Shown here: piece by piece, positions 1 through 12,500 of the stretch
How positions within the stretch are numbered: position 1 is the first letter of the stretch
How the letters are laid out: each line of letters begins with the position of its first letter
Source of the DNA: Loxodes magnus
Taxonomy: Eukaryota > Ciliophora > Karyorelictea > Loxodida > Loxodidae
Direction of reading: 5' to 3'
DNA length: 64,000 bases
Assembly (NCBI GenBank): GCA_946699065.1
Contig: CAMPDV010001519.1
Coordinates: 43,717-107,716 of the forward strand
Notes under the pieces: generated by a model
Seen by the model: the letters and a program-made list of their open reading frames with translations, nothing else
What the model was told of the DNA's origin: nothing
The model's database searches: none
Program-made: the position numbers and the translations under genes

Positions 1-2229
1 ACATAGAGATAAAAAGAAGTGATAAGTATTTAGAAAAGTGAGGAAGTAAAGTAAGAAAAGAAGAAAGAATATCAGCTTAAGATTTACTAAAACATAGAGA
101 TAAAAAGAAGTGATAAGTATTTAGAAAAGTGAGGAAGTAAAGTAAGAAAAGAAGATAGAATATCAGTTTAAGATTTACTAAAACATAGAGATAAAAAGAA
201 GTGATAAGTATTTAGAAAAGTGAGGAAGTAAAGTAAGAAAAGAAGAAAGAATATCAGCTTAAGATTTACTAAAACATAGAGATAAAAAGAAGTGATAAGT
301 ATTTAGAAAAGTGAGGAAGTAAAGAAAGAAAAGAAGAAAGAATTTCAGCTTTTAGAATTACTAAAACTTAGAGATAAAAAGAAGTGATAAGTATTTAGAA
401 AAGTGAGGAAGTAAAGTAAGAAAAGAAGAAAGAATATCAGCTTAAGATTTACTAAAACATAGAGATAAAAAGAAGTAATAAGTATTTAGAAAAGTGAGGA
501 AGTAAAGAAAGAAAAAAAAAAAGAATATCAGCTTTTAGAGTTACTAAAACATAGAGATAAAAAGAAGTGATAAGTATTTAGAAAAGTGAGGAAGTAAAGA
601 AAGAAAAGAAGAAAGAATTTCAGCTTTTAGAATTACTAAAACTTAGAGATAAAAAGAAGTTATAAGTATTTAGAAAAGTGAGGAAGTAAAGTAAGAAAAG
701 AAGAAAGAATATCAGCTTAAGATTTACTAAAACATAGAGATAAAAAGAAGTAATAAGTATTTAGAAAAGTGAGGAAGTAAAGAAAGAAAAAAAGAAAGCT
801 TATCAGCTTTTAGAGTTACTAAAACATAGAGATAAAAAGAAGTGATAAGTATTTAGAAAAGTGAGGAAGTAAAGAAAGAAAAGAAGAAAGAATATCAGCT
901 TAAGATTTACTAAAACATAGAGATAAAAAGAAGTGATAAGTATTTAGAAAAGTGAGGAAGTAAAGTAAGAAAAGAAGATAGAATATCAGCTTTTAGAGTT
1001 ACTAAAACTTAGAGATGAAAAGAAGTGATAAGTATTTAGAAAAGTGAGGAAGTAAAGTAAGAAAAGAAAATAGAATTTCAGCTTTTAGAGTTACTAAAAC
1101 TTAGAGATAAAAAGAAGTTATAAGTATTTAGAAAAGTGAGGAAGTAAAGAAAGAAAAAAAGAAAGAATATCAGCTTTTGAGTTACTAAAACTTAGAGATG
1201 AAAAGAAGTGATAAGTATTTAAAAAAGTGAGGAAGTAAAGTAAGAAAAGAAAATAGAATTTCAGCTTTTAGAGTTACTAAAACTTAGAGATAAAAAGAAG
1301 TTATAAGTATTTAGAAAAGTGAGGAAGTAAAGAAAGAAAAAAAGAAAGAATATCAGCTTTTAGAGTTACTAAAACATAGAGATAAAAAGAAGTGATAAGT
1401 ATTTAGAAAAGTGAGGAAGTAAAGAAAGAAAAGAAGAAAGAATATCAGCTTAAGATTTACTAAAACATAGAGATAAAAAGAAGTGATAAGTATTTAGAAA
1501 AGTGAGGAAGTAAAGTAAGAAAAGAAGATAGAATATCAGCTTTTAGAGTTACTAAAACTTAGAGATAAAAAGAAGTTATAAGTATTTAGAAAAGTGAGGA
1601 AGTAAAGTAAGAAAAGAAAATAGAATATCAGCTTAAGATTTACTAAAACATAGAGATAAAAAGAAGTGATAAGTATTTAGAAAAGTGAGGAAGTAAAGTA
1701 AGAAAAGAAGATAGAATTTCAGCTTTTGAGTTACTAAAACTTAGAGATGAAAAGAAGTGATAAGTATTTAGAAAAGTGAGGAAGTAAAGTAAGAAAAGAA
1801 GAAAGAATATCAGCTTTTGAGTTACAAAAACTTAGAGATAAAAAGAAGTAATAAGTATTTAGAAAAGTGAGGAAGTAAAGTAAGAAAAGAAGAAAGAATA
1901 TCAGCTTAAGATTTACTAAAACATAGAGATAAAAAGAAGTGATAAGTATTTAGAAAAGTGAGGAAGTAAAGTAAGAAAAGAAGATAGAATATCAGTTTAA
2001 GATTTACTAAAACATAGAGATAAAAAGAAGTGATAAGTATTTAGAAAAGTGAGGAAGTAAAGTAAGAAAAGAAGAAAGAATATCAGCTTAAGATTTACTA
2101 AAACATAGAGATAAAAAGAAGTGATAAGTATTTAGAAAAGTGAGGAAGTAAAGAAAGAAAAGAAGAAAGAATTTCAGCTTTTAGAGTTACTAAAACTTAG
2201 AGATAAAAAGAAGTGATAAGTATTTAGAA

Positions 2230-3505
2230 AAGTGAGGAAGTAAAGTAAGAAAAGAAGAAAGAATATCAGCTTAAGATTTACTAAAACATAGAGATAAAAA
2301 GAAGTGATAAGTATTTAGAAAAGTGAGGAAGTAAAGTAAGAAAAGAAGAAAGAATTTCAGCTTTTGAGTTACTAAAACTTAGAGATGAAAAGAAGTGATA
2401 AGTATTTAGAAAAGTGAGGAAGTAAAGTAAGAAAAGAAGATAGAATTTCAGCTTTTGAGTTACTAAAACTTAGAGATAAAAAGAAGTGATAAGTATTTAG
2501 AAAAGTGAGGAAGTAAAGTATAAAAAGAAGAAAGAATTTCAGCTTTTAGAATTACTAAAACATAGAGATAAAAAGAAGTGATAAGTATTTAGAAAAGTGA
2601 GGAAGTAAAGTAAGAAAAGAAGAAAGAATATCAGCTTAAGATTTACTAAAACATAGAGATAAAAAGAAGTGATAAGTATTTAGAAAAGTGAGGAAGTAAA
2701 GTAAGAAAAGAAGAAAGAATTTCAGCTTTTGAGTTACTAAAACTTAGAGATAAAAAGAAGTGATAAGTATTTAGAAAAGTGAGGAAGTAAAGTAAGAGAA
2801 GAAAATAGAATTTCAGCTTTTGAGTTACTAAAACATAGAGATAAAAAGAAGTGATAAGTATTTAGAAAAGTGAGGAAGTAAAGTAAGAAAAGAAGAAAGA
2901 ATATCAGCTTAAGATTTACTAAAACATAGAGATAAAAAGAAGTGATAAGTATTTAGAAAAGTGAGGAAGTAAAGTAAGAAAAGAAGAAAGAATTTCAGCT
3001 TTTGAGTTACTAAAACTTAGAGATGAAAAGAAGTGATAAGTATTTAGAAAAGTGAGGAAGTAAAGTAAGAAAAGAAGATAGAATTTCAGCTTTTGAGTTA
3101 CTAAAACTTAGAGATAAAAAGAAGTGATAAGTATTTAGAAAAGTGAGGAAGTAAAGTATAAAAAGAAGAAAGAATTTCAGCTTTTAGAATTACTAAAACA
3201 TAGAGATAAAAAGAAGTGATAAGTATTTAGAAAAGTGAGGAAGTAAAGTAAGAAAAGAAGAAAGAATATCAGCTTAAGATTTACTAAAACATAGAGATAA
3301 AAAGAAGTGATAAGTATTTAGAAAAGTGAGGAAGTAAAGTAAGAAAAGAAGAAAGAATTTCAGCTTTTGAGTTACTAAAACTTAGAGATAAAAAGAAGTG
3401 ATAAGTATTTAGAAAAGTGAGGAAGTAAAGTAAGAGAAGAAAATAGAATTTCAGCTTTTGAGTTACTAAAACATAGAGATAAAAAGAAGTGATAAGTATT
3501 TAGAA
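2230..3505. repeat. Higher-order duplication of 7 satellite monomers (638 bp)
   Basis: Two consecutive blocks share the same order of variant monomers. The diagnostic variant AAAGTATAAAAAGAAG occurs at about 2516 and 3154, the GATGAAAAG variant at about 2385 and 3023, and the GTAAGAGAAGAAAATAG variant at about 2796 and 3434, all 638 bp apart. This indicates a recent unequal-exchange or slippage duplication of seven monomers. Confidence 0.7.
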
Positions 3506-6500
3506 AAGTGAGGAAGTAAAGTAAGAAAAGAAAATAGAATTTCAGCTTTTGAGTTACAAAAACTCAGAGATAAAAAGAAGTGATAAGTATTTAGAAAAGT
3601 GAGGAAGTAAAGTAAGTAAAGAAGATAGAATATCAGCTTTTAGAGTTACTAAAACTTAGAGATAAAAAGAAGTGATAAGTATTTAGAAAAGTGAGGAATT
3701 AAAGTAAGAAAAGAAGATAGAATATCAGCTTAAGATTTACTAAAACTTAGAGATAAAAAGAAGTGATAAGTATTTAGAAAAGTGAGGAAGTAAAGTAAGA
3801 AAAGAAGAAAGAATTTCAGCTTTTGAGTTACTAAAACTTAGAGATAAAAAGAAGTGATAAGTATTTAGAAAAGTTAGGAAGTAAAGTAAGAAAAGAAAAT
3901 AGAATTTCAGCTTTTGAGTTACTAAAACTTAGAGATAAAAAGAAGTAATAAGTATTTAGAAAAGTGAGGAAGTAAAGTAAGAAAAGAAAATAGAATTTCA
4001 GCTTTTAGAGTTACTAAAACATAGAGATAAAAAGAAGTGATAAGTATTTAGAAAAGTGAGGAAGTAAAGTAAGAAAAGAAGAAAGAATATCAGCTTAAGA
4101 TTTACTAAAACATAGAGATAAAAAGAAGTGATAAGTATTTAGAAAAGTGAGGAAGTAAAGAAAGAAAAGAAGAAAGAATTTCAGCTTTTAGAGTTACTAA
4201 AACTTAGAGATAAAAAGAAGTGATAAGTATTTAGAAAAGTGAGGAAGTAAAGTAAGAAAAGAAAATAGAATTTCAGCTTAAGATTTACTAAAACTTAGAG
4301 ATAAAAAGAAGTAATAAGTATTTAGAAAAGTGAGGAAGTAAAGTAAGAAAAGAAGAAAGAATTTCAGCTTTTAGAGTTACTAAAACTTAGAGATAAAAAG
4401 AAGTGATAAGTATTTAGAAAAGTGAGGAATTAAAGTAAGAAAAGAAAATAGAATTTCAGCTTTTAGAGTTACTAAAACTTAGAGATGAAAAGAAGTGATA
4501 AGTATTTAGAAAAGTGAGGAAGTAAAGTAAGAAAAGAAAATAGAATTTCAGCTTTTAGAGTTACTAAAACTTAGAGATAAAAAGAAGTAATAAGTATTTA
4601 GAAAAGTGAGGAAGTAAAGTAAGAAAAGAAAATAGAATTTCAGCTTTTGAGTTACTAAAACTTAGAGATAAAAAGAAGTGATAAGTATTTAGAAAAGTGA
4701 GGAAGTGAAGTAAGAAAAGAAGAAAGAATTTCAGCTTTTGAGTTACAAAAACATAGAGATAAAAAGAAGTAATAAGTATTTAGAAAAGTGAGGAAGTAAC
4801 GTAAGTAAAGAAGATAGAATATCAGCTTTTAGAGTTACTAAAACTTAGAGATAAAAAGAAGTGATAAGTATTTAGAAAAGTGAGGAAGTAAAGTAAGAAA
4901 AGAAGATAGAATTTCAGCTTTTGAGTTACTAAAACTTAGAGATGAAAAGAAGTGATAAGTATTTAGAAAAGTGAGGAATTAAAGTAAGAAAAGAAGATAG
5001 AATATCAGCTTTTAGAATTACTAAAACTTAGAGATAAAAAGAAGTGATAAGTATTTAGAAAAGTGAGGAAGTAAAGTAAGAAAAGAAAATAGAATTTCAG
5101 CTTTTAGAGTTACTAAAACTTAGAGATAAAAAGAAGTGATAAGTATTTAGAAAAGTGAGGAAGTGAAGTAAGAAAAGAAGATAGAATATCAGCTTAAGAT
5201 TTACTAAAACATAGAGATAAAAAGAAGTGATAAGTATTTAGAAAAGTGAGGAAGTAAAGTAAGAAAAAAAGAAAGAATATCAGCTTTTAGAGTTACTAAA
5301 ACATAGAGATAAAAAGAAGTGATAAGTATTTAGAAAAGTGAGGAAGTAAAGAAAGAAAAGAAGAAAGAATATCAGCTTAAGATTTACTAAAACTTAGAGA
5401 TAAAAAGAAGTGATAAGTATTTAGAAAAGTGAGGAAGTAAAGTAAGAAAAGAAGATAGAATATCAGCTTTTAGAGTTACTAAAACTTAGAGATAAAAAGA
5501 AGTGATAAGTATTTAGAAAAGTGAGGAAGTAAAGTAAGAAAAGAAGATAGAATTTCAGCTTTTAGAGTTACTAAAACTTAGAGATAAAAAGAAGTGATAA
5601 GTATTTGGAAAAGTGAGGAAGTAAAGTAAGAAAAGAAGATAGAATATCAGCTTTTAGAGTTACTAAAACTTAGAGATAAAAAGAAGTGATAAGTATTTAG
5701 AAAAGTGAGGAAGTAAAGTAAGAAAAGAAGATAGAATATCAGCTTTTAGAATTACTAAAACTTAGAGATAAAAAGAAGTGATAAGTATTTAGAAAAGTGA
5801 GGAAGTAAAGTAAGAAAAGAAGAAAGAATTTCAGCTTTTAGAGTTACTAAAACTTAGAGATAAAAAGAAGTGATAAGTATTTAGAAAAGTGAGGAAGTGA
5901 AGTAAGAAAAGAAGAAAGAATATCAGCTTAAGATTTACTAAAACATAGAGATAAAAAGAAGTGATAAGTATTTAGAAAAGTGAGGAAGTAAAGTAAGAAA
6001 AGAAAATAGAATTTCAGCTTTTAGAGTTACTAAAACTTAGAGATAAAAAGAAGTGATAAGTATTTAGAAAAGTGAGGAAGTAAAGTAAGAAAAGAAGAAA
6101 GAATATCAGCTTTTAGAATTACTAAAACATAGAGATAAAAAGAAGTGATAAGTATTTAGAAAAGTGAGGAAGTAAAGTAAGAAAAGAAAATAGAATTTCA
6201 GCTTTTAGAGTTACTAAAACTTAGAGATAAAAAGAAGTGATAAGTATTTAGAAAAGTGAGGAAGTAAAGTAAGAAAAGAAAATAGAATTTCAGCTTTTAG
6301 AGTTACTAAAACTTAGAGATAAAAAGAAGTGATAAGTATTTAGAAAAGTGAGGAAGTAAAGTAAGAAAAGAAAATAGAATATCAGCTTAAGATTTACTAA
6401 AACATAGAGATAAAAAGAAGTGATAAGTATTTAGAAAAGTGAGGAAGTAAAGTAAGAAAAGAAAATAGAATATCAGCTTTTGAGTTACTAAAACATAGAA

Positions 6501-9500
6501 ATAAAAAGAAGTGATAAGTATTTAGAAAAGTGAGGAAGTAAAGTAAGAAAAGAAAATAGAATTTCAGCTTTTAGAGTTACTAAAACTTAGAGATAAAAAG
6601 AAGTGATAAGTATTTAGAAAAGTGAGGAAGTAAAGTAAGAAAAGAAAATAGAATATCAGCTTAAGATTTACTAAAACATAGAGATAAAAAGAAGTAATAA
6701 GTATTTAGAAAAGTGAGGAAGTAAAGTAAGAAAAGAAAAGAGAATTTCAGCTTTTAGAATTACTAAAACTTAGAGATAAAAAGAAGTAATAAGTATTTAG
6801 AAAAGTGAGGAAGTAAAGTAAGAAAAGAAGATAGAATATCAGCTTTTAGAGTTACTAAAACTTAGAGATAAAAAGAAGTGATAAGTATTTAGAAAAGTGA
6901 GGAAGTAAAGTAAGAAAAGAAAATAGAATTTCAGCTTTTAGAGTTACTAAAACTTAGAGATAAAAAGAAGTGATAAGTATTTAGAAAAGTGAGGAAGTAA
7001 AGTAAGAAAAGAAGAAAGAATTTCAGCTTTTGAGTTACTAAAACTTAGAGATAAAAAGAAGTGATAAGTATTTAGAAAAGTGAGGAAGTAAAGTAAGAAA
7101 AGAAAATAGAATTTCAGCTTTTAGAGTTACTAAAACTTAGAGATAAAAAGAAGTGATAAGTATTTAGAAAAGTTAGGAAGTAAAGTAAGAAAAGAAGAAA
7201 GAATATCAGCTTAAGATTTACTAAAACTTAGAGATAAAAAGAAGTGATAAGTATTTAGAAAAGTGAGGAAGTAAAGTAAGAAAAGAAGAAAGAATTTCAG
7301 CTTAAGATTTACTAAAACATAGAGATAAAAAGAAGTGATAAGTATTTAGAAAAGTGAGGAAGTAAAGTAAGAAAAGAAGAAAGAATATCAGCTTTTAGAA
7401 TTACTAAAACATAGAGATAAAAAGAAGTTATAAGTATTTAGAAAAGTGAGGAAGTAAAGTAAGAAAAGAAAATAGAATTTCAGCTTTTAGAGTTACTAAA
7501 ACTTAGAGATAAAAAGAAGTGATAAGTATTTAGAAAAGTGAGGAATTAAAGTAAGAAAAGAAGATAGAATATCAGCTTTTAGAATTACTAAAACTTAGAG
7601 ATAAAAAGAAGTGATAAGTATTTAGAAAAGTGAGGAAGTAAAGTAAGAAAAGAAGAAAGAATATCAGCTTTTAGAATTACTAAAACTTAGAGATAAAAAG
7701 AAGTAATAAGTATTTAGAAAAGTGAGGAAGTAAAGTAAGAAAAGAAGAAAGAATATCAGCTTTTAGAGTTACTAAAACTTAGAGATAAAAAGAAGTTATA
7801 AGTATTTAGAAAAGTGAGGAAGTAAAGTAAGAAAAGAAAATAGAATTTCAGCTTTTAGAGTTACTAAAACTTAGAGATAAAAAGAAGTGATAAGTATTTA
7901 GAAAAGTGAGGAAGTAAAGTAAGAAAAGAAGAAAGAATTTCAGCTTTTGAGTTACTAAAACTTAGAGATAAAAAGAAGTGATAAGTATTTAGAAAAGTGA
8001 GGAAGTAAAGTAAGAAAAGAAAATAGAATTTCAGCTTTTAGAGTTACTAAAACTTAGAGATAAAAAGAAGTGATAAGTATTTAGAAAAGTGAGGAAGTAA
8101 AGTAAGAAAAGAAAATAGAATTTCAGCTTTTAGAGTTACTAAAACTTAGAGATAAAAAGAAGTGATAAGTATTTAGAAAAGTGAGGAAGTAAAGTAAGAA
8201 AAGAAGAAAGAATATCAGCTTTTAGAGTTACTAAAACATAGAGATAAAAAGAAGTGATAAGTATTTAGAAAAGTGAGGAAGTAAAGAAAGAAAAGAAGAA
8301 AGAATTTCAGCTTTTAGAATTACTAAAACTTAGAGATAAAAAGAAGTGATAAGTATTTAGAAAAGTGAGGAAGTAAAGTAAGAAAAGAAGAAAGAATATC
8401 AGCTTAAGATTTACTAAAACATAGAGATAAAAAGAAGTGATAAGTATTTAGAAAAGTGAGGAAGTAAAGTAAGAAAAGAAAATAGAATATCAGCTTTTAG
8501 AGTTACTAAAACTTAGAGATAAAAAGAAGTGATAAGTATTTAGAAAAGTGAGGAAGTAAAGTAAGAAAAAAAGATAGAATATCAGCTTTTAGAATTACTA
8601 AAACTTAGAGATGAAAAGAAGTGATAAGTATTTAGAAAAGTGAGGAAGTAAAGTAATAAAAGAAGAAAGAATATCAGCTTAAGATTTACTAAAACATAGA
8701 GATAAAAAGAAGTGATAAGTATTTAGAAAAGTGAGGAAGTAAAGTAAGAAAAGAAAATAGAATTTCAGCTTTTAGAGTTACTAAAACTTAGAGATAAAAA
8801 GAAGTGATAAGTATTTAGAAAAGTGAGGAATTAAAGTAAGAAAAGAAGATAGAATTTCAGCTTTTAGAGTTACTAAAACTTAGAGATAAAAAGAAGTAAT
8901 AAGTATTTAGAAAAGTGAGGAAGTAAAGTAAGAAAAGAAGATAGAATATCAGCTTTTAGAATTACTAAAACTTAGAGATAAAAAGAAGTGATAAGTATTT
9001 AGAAAAGTGAGGAATTAAAGTAAGAAAAGAAGATAGAATATCAGCTTAAGATTTACTAAAACTTAGAGATAAAAAGAAGTGATAAGTATTTAGAAAAGTG
9101 AGGAAGTAAAGTAAGAAAAGAAGAAAGAATTTCAGCTTTTGAGTTACTAAAACTTAGAGATAAAAAGAAGTGATAAGTATTTAGAAAAGTTAGGAAGTAA
9201 AGTAAGAAAAGAAAATAGAATTTCAGCTTTTGAGTTACTAAAACTTAGAGATAAAAAGAAGTAATAAGTATTTAGAAAAGTGAGGAAGTAAAGTAAGAAA
9301 AGAAAATAGAATTTCAGCTTTTAGAGTTACTAAAACATAGAGATAAAAAGAAGTGATAAGTATTTAGAAAAGTGAGGAAGTAAAGTAAGAAAAGAAGATA
9401 GAATATCAGCTTTTAGAGTTACTAAAACTTAGAGATAAAAAGAAGTAATAAGTATTTAGAAAAGTGAGGAAGTAAAGTAAGAAAAGAAGAAAGAATTTCA

Positions 9501-12500
9501 GCTTTTGAGTTACTAAAACTTAGAGATAAAAAGAAGTGATAAGTATTTAGAAAAGTGAGGAAGTAAAGTAAGAAAAGAAGATAGAATATCAGCTTAAGAT
9601 TTACTAAAACATAGAGATAAAAAGAAGTGATAAGTATTTAGAAAAGTGAGGAAGTAAAGTAAGAAAAGAAAATAGAATTTCAGCTTTTGAGTTACTAAAA
9701 CTTAGAGATAAAAAGAAGTGATAAGTATTTAGAAAAGTGAGGAATTAAAGTAAGAAAAGAAAATAGAATTTCAGCTTTTAGAGTTACTAAAACTTAGAGA
9801 TGAAAAGAAGTGATAAGTATTTAGAAAAGTGAGGAAGTAAAGTAAGAAAAGAAAATAGAATTTCAGCTTTTAGAGTTACTAAAACTTAGAGATAAAAAGA
9901 AGTGATAAGTATTTAGAAAAGTGAGGAAGTAAAGTAAGAAAAGAAAATAGAATTTCAGCTTTTGAGTTACTAAAACTTAGAGATAAAAAGAAGTGATAAG
10001 TATTTAGAAAAGTGAGGAAGTAAAGTAAGAAAAGAAGAAAGAATATCAGCTTTTAGAATTACTAAAACTTAGAGATAAAAAGAAGTGATAAGTATTTAGA
10101 AAAGTGAGGAAGTAAAGTAAGAAAAGAAGATAGAATATCAGCTTTTAGAGTTACTAAAACTTAGAGATGAAAAGAAGTGATAAGTATTTAAAAAAGTGAG
10201 GAAGTAAAGTAAGAAAAGAAAATAGAATTTCAGCTTTTAGAGTTACTAAAACTTAGAGATAAAAAGAAGTGATAAGTATTTAGAAAAGTGAGGAAGTAAA
10301 GAAAGAAAAGAAGATAGAATATCAGCTTTTAGAGTTACTAAAACATAGAGATAAAAAGAAGTTATAAGTATTTAGAAAAGTGAGGAAGTAAAGTAAGAAA
10401 AGAAAATAGAATTTCAGCTTTTGAGTTACAAAAACTCAGAGATAAAAAGAAGTGATAAGTATTTAGAAAAGTGAGGAATTAAAGTAAGTAAAGAAGATAG
10501 AATATCAGCTTTTAGAGTTACTAAAACTTAGAGATAAAAAGAAGTGATAAGTATTTAGAAAAGTGAGGAAGTAAAGAAAGAAAAGAAGATAGAATATCAG
10601 CTTAAGATTTACTAAAACATAGAGATAAAAAGAAGTGATAAGTATTTAGAAAAGTGAGGAAGTAAAGTAAGAAAAGAAGAAAGTATATCAGCTTTTGAGT
10701 TACAAAAACTTAGAGATAAAAAGAAGTAATAAGTATTTAGAAAAGTGAGGAAGTAAAGTAAGAAAAGAAAATAGAATTTCAGCTTTTGAGTTACTAAAAC
10801 TTAGAGATAAAAAGAAGTGATAAGTATTTAGAAAAGTGAGGAAGTAAAGTAAGAAAAGAAAATAGAATTTCAGCTTTTAGAGTTACTAAAACTTAGAGAT
10901 AAAAAGAAGTGATAAGTATTTAGAAAAGTGAGGAAGTAAAGTAAGAGAAGAAAATAGAATTTCAGCTTTTAGAGTTACTAAAACTTAGAGATAAAAAGAA
11001 GTGATAAGTATTTAGAAAAGTGAGGAAGTAAAGTAAGAAAAGAAGATAGAATTTCAGCTTAAGATTTACTAAAACATAGAGATAAAAAGAAGTGATAAGT
11101 ATTTAGAAAAGTGAGGAAGTAAAGTAAGAAAAGAAGAAAGAATATCAGCTTTTAGAATTACTAAAACTTAGAGATAAAAAGAAGTTATAAGTATTTAGAA
11201 AAGTGAGGAAGTAAAGTAAGAAAAGAAGATAGAATATCAGCTTTTAGAATTACTAAAACTTAGAGATAAAAAGAAGTAATAAGTATTTAGAAAAGTGAGG
11301 AAGTAAAGTAAGAAAAGAAAATAGAATATCAGCTTTTAGAATTACTAAAACATAGAGATAAAAAGAAGTGATAAGTATTTAGAAAAGTGAGGAAGTAAAG
11401 TAAGAAAAGAAGATAGAATTTCAGCTTTTGAGTTACTAAAACTTAGAGATGAAAAGAAGTGATAAGTATTTAGAAAAGTGAGGAATTAAAGTAAGAAAAG
11501 AAGATAGAATATCAGCTTTTAGAATTACTAAAACTTAGAGATAAAAAGAAGTGATAAGTATTTAGAAAAGTGAGGAATTAAAGTAAGAGAAGAAGATAGA
11601 ATTTCAGCTTAAGAGTTACTAAAACTTAGAGATAAAAAGAAGTGATAAGTATTTAGAAAAGTGAGGAAGTAAAGTAAGAAAAGAAGAAAGAATTTCAGCT
11701 TTTGAGTTACTAAAACTTAGAGATAAAAAGAAGTGATAAGTATTTAGAATAGTGAGGAAGTAAAGTAAGAAAAGAAGAAAATAGAATATAAGCTTTTGAG
11801 TTACTAAAACTTAGAGATAAAAAGAAGTGATAAGTATTTAGAAAAGTGAGGAAGTAAAGTAAGAAAAGAAGAAAGAATATCAGCTTAAGATTTACTAAAA
11901 CATAGAGATAAAAAGAAGTGATAAGTATTTAGAAAAGTGAGGAAGTAAAGTAAGAAAAGAAGATAGAATATCAGCTTTTAGAATTACTAAAACTTAGAGA
12001 TAAAAAGAAGTGATAAGTATTTAGAAAAGTGAGGAAGTAAAGTAAGAAAAGAAAATAGAATTTCAGCTTTTAGAGTTACTAAAACTTAGAGATAAAAAGA
12101 AGTGATAAGTATTTAGAAAAGTGAGGAAGTAAAGTAAGAAAAGAAGAAAGAATATCAGCTTAAGATTTACTAAAACTTAGAGATGAAAAGAAGTGATAAG
12201 TATTTAGAAAAGTGAGGAAGTAAAGTAAGAAAAGAAGAAAAATTATCAGCTTTTAGAGTTACTAAAACTTAGAGATAAAAAGAAGTGATAAGTATTTAGA
12301 AAAGTGAGGAAGTAAAGTAAGAGAAGAAAATAGAATTTCAGCTTAAGATTTACTAAAACATAGAGATAAAAAGAAGTGATAAGTATTTAGAAAAGTGAGG
12401 AAGTAAAGTAAGAAAAGAAGATAGAATATCAGCTTAAGATTTACTAAAACATAGAGATAAAAAGAAGTGATAAGTATTTAGAAAAGTGAGGAAGTAAAGT